A model generated the notes under the pieces. It saw nothing but the letters and a program-made list of their open reading frames with translations. It did no database searches and had not been told where the DNA came from. The position numbers and the translations under genes are program-made. Positions 63,701 through 64,000 of a stretch of DNA of 64,000 bases are shown here, one piece after another. Every line of letters starts with the position of its first letter. Position 1 is the first letter of the stretch. The stretch is from Hortaea werneckii (Eukaryota > Ascomycota > Dothideomycetes > Mycosphaerellales > Teratosphaeriaceae), in the NCBI GenBank assembly GCA_037044905.1, contig JBAOKB010000171.1, forward strand, positions 53,408 through 117,407. Direction: 5' to 3'.

Positions 63701-64000
63701 CAAGATCGCTCTTTGCAATGCTCAGCATTCTTTCGAGTTCGTCAACCAGCTTAGACAAGACATCTGATCCGCCTTCTGAACACAACAGAGTGTACAGGTG
63801 GGCAACGCCATCGGCTCGATCAGCTCTTCCAGTGACCAGCATAGCTTCTTCAGCCTGCGAGAGTGCCTGTCGGATGCGGTTCCAGTCCTCAATGTCAAGG
63901 GTCGTGGTGTACATGCCGAGTACATTGGCAGCCATCTGTCGCACATCGTCGAAAGGATCGCAACAAAGCTCAAGCAACAGTCTTTGCACACGCACGTCCA
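60795..64000 (-). CDS. TRM732: THADA/TRM732-type protein, C-terminal part (runs off right edge)
   Basis: Alpha-solenoid (HEAT/ARM-type) partner of the tRNA 2'-O-methyltransferase Trm7, needed for Cm32/Nm32 modification in the tRNA anticodon loop. About 1,068 C-terminal residues are visible; the frame is open through the right edge, so the start lies outside. Around visible residues 290-380 is the conserved core formerly called DUF2428: RRSAGLPSLICGILVADQTG, HAMNCMKDVLKNSRLGERSE and WAVRNCGLMLFRAVMDRLLG. The remainder is helical repeat sequence with few distinctive motifs. The assignment rests on this core. A generic HEAT-repeat protein is the alternative, but the WAVRNCGLMLF block makes it unlikely. 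Confidence 0.88.
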   Translation of the reverse strand, partial: DVRVQRLLLELCCDPFDDVRQMAANVLGMYTTTLDIEDWNRIRQALSQAEEAMLVTGRADRADGVAHLYTLLCSEGGSDVLSKLVDELERMLSIAKSDLAQAVDRYPVHGLLTSIRYILSRRLVISSEPKLPLDRLTTCLHDIWDVVKPTLCNDAPEGYLPEAMLETPDVSTKDTLSYCWRALKEASLLLGALLLIRSDLEEEGQQLHKERFRNLCGLCFTQLAELRHRGAFSTVAQIWTACCMHSDRISEPEHPALREAYDRVILILQNKTTINTRRSAGLPSLICGILVADQTGILMKKAFKDLEAISREPVLPQNAQEGSLPQVHAMNCMKDVLKNSRLGERSERYVPKALKLAADALRSQAWAVRNCGLMLFRAVMDRLLGTSDAYLEEDAFVQTRLSAQRHPDLLEIVMTLLSAPSEDAASGNEGVFPALQLLQRLEVPQEQYDRTKKSVKALMGSTVWHVRDKSARTYASLVHRCEYPAEMQSLLQTPWASQNSLHGALLCAKYMVLSLSAKVEDSEDKHLVLHDCTEAILGAQELYIIDPCPFVKSAYLDLVHALLSTAHDDASTVPTFLTDTPQTPRPGSDIRTYDRVKTDMLHWTCASAANPTAARIVRPSLAAVYATHIALISEPTDVQQYEIPLMVSELAERDPGAAVTFLETLEKQAAYIDGHHASVLSQVCSAILGKDSAKPAAKMAAIRALLAVQGQDAKHLDIPSGSVMQARSNWANQQHADACLQLQGIRINRTIVGNSGEQTDLQSELHQWTKSVCEAVKEVGFYSSEAAALALSRVNHLWPAMLKDGQLLPCFVSLCFAVYDLLNDDDEDLRLLASSAVSSILDAGADDGSEQEELVPAVASQRLVGFMLQMMSRDQRLIGEAFDRSFGTSSQGFPNVANYLDTFGQIEKALFVEEKQNLYIDEAREVKFWAQVLLRAPADMLTINLRKQLSAWVSEGLCALNSKMAESGDGPLGWSSRPEVFVLGLQLVYGAEVLLSCVERGTRIYTPASSLRRSLGELKLSIEWCNGSGLWLSEIDRILSHSLVAKVRAAMASTAYLQGRYCSEQSA

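Noticed and set aside
1..64000. CRISPR arrays, prokaryotic operons, integrases, retroelements and biosynthetic gene clusters.
   Set aside because: No direct-repeat/spacer pattern, no polycistronic layout, no reverse transcriptase or transposase motifs, and no PKS/NRPS/terpene synthase; the content is ordinary fungal nuclear DNA.

Overview
The window reads as nuclear DNA of a filamentous ascomycete (Pezizomycotina). A Dothideomycetes-like fungus is my inference, not something the sequence proves. The evidence is many single-copy fungal genes, introns mostly of 50-200 nt with GTRNGT donors and CTNAC-type branch points, no operons, and secreted proteins with fungal signal peptides. There is no prokaryotic, viral or transposon-encoded gene that I can recognise.

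Layout, left to right: a partial aldo-keto reductase (-) head-to-head with CTP synthase URA7 (+); a GPI-type alpha-L-fucosidase (-) head-to-head with coronin CRN1 (+); an unrecognised Met/Gly-rich disordered protein (-); the H4K20 methyltransferase SET9 (-) head-to-head with mitochondrial ribosomal protein uL14m/MRPL38 (+); RNA polymerase II subunit RPB9 (-) head-to-head with the prolyl isomerase ESS1 (+); an unrecognised 366-residue protein (+); a long low-complexity gap; the anillin-like bud-site/septation protein BUD4 (-) head-to-head with mitochondrial DEAD-box helicase MRH4 (+); another low-complexity gap; a short-chain dehydrogenase (-); a 2,376-residue USP-type deubiquitinase (-) head-to-head with a small unrecognised gene (+); phosphatidylinositol 4-kinase PIK1 (+) converging on an MFS sugar transporter (-) with a frameshifted tail; an unrecognised 186-residue ORF and splicing factor ISY1 (-) head-to-head with CTD-kinase subunit CTK3 (+); a 3.4 kb stretch with no gene that I can support; a secreted Hyr1-like cell wall protein (+); a SnoaL-like protein (-); and the C-terminal part of a THADA/TRM732-type protein (-) running off the right edge.

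The genes are mostly housekeeping functions and do not form one pathway. One theme recurs: RPB9, ESS1 and CTK3 all act on RNA polymerase II or its CTD, and ISY1 acts in co-transcriptional splicing, in two head-to-head pairs. The most unusual signals are (i) a 538-nt intron in RPB9 that stays open in frame for 128 codons and encodes an acidic tail with a CxxC-CxxC knuckle, (ii) five uninterrupted poly(C)/poly(G) tracts of 33-53 nt, three of them poly(C) in the sense of the upstream gene and 207-240 nt past its stop codon, and (iii) a one-base frameshift that splits the conserved C-terminal motif of the sugar transporter. Gene structures were assembled by eye from splice signals and protein-family continuity. 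No alignment or database search was run.
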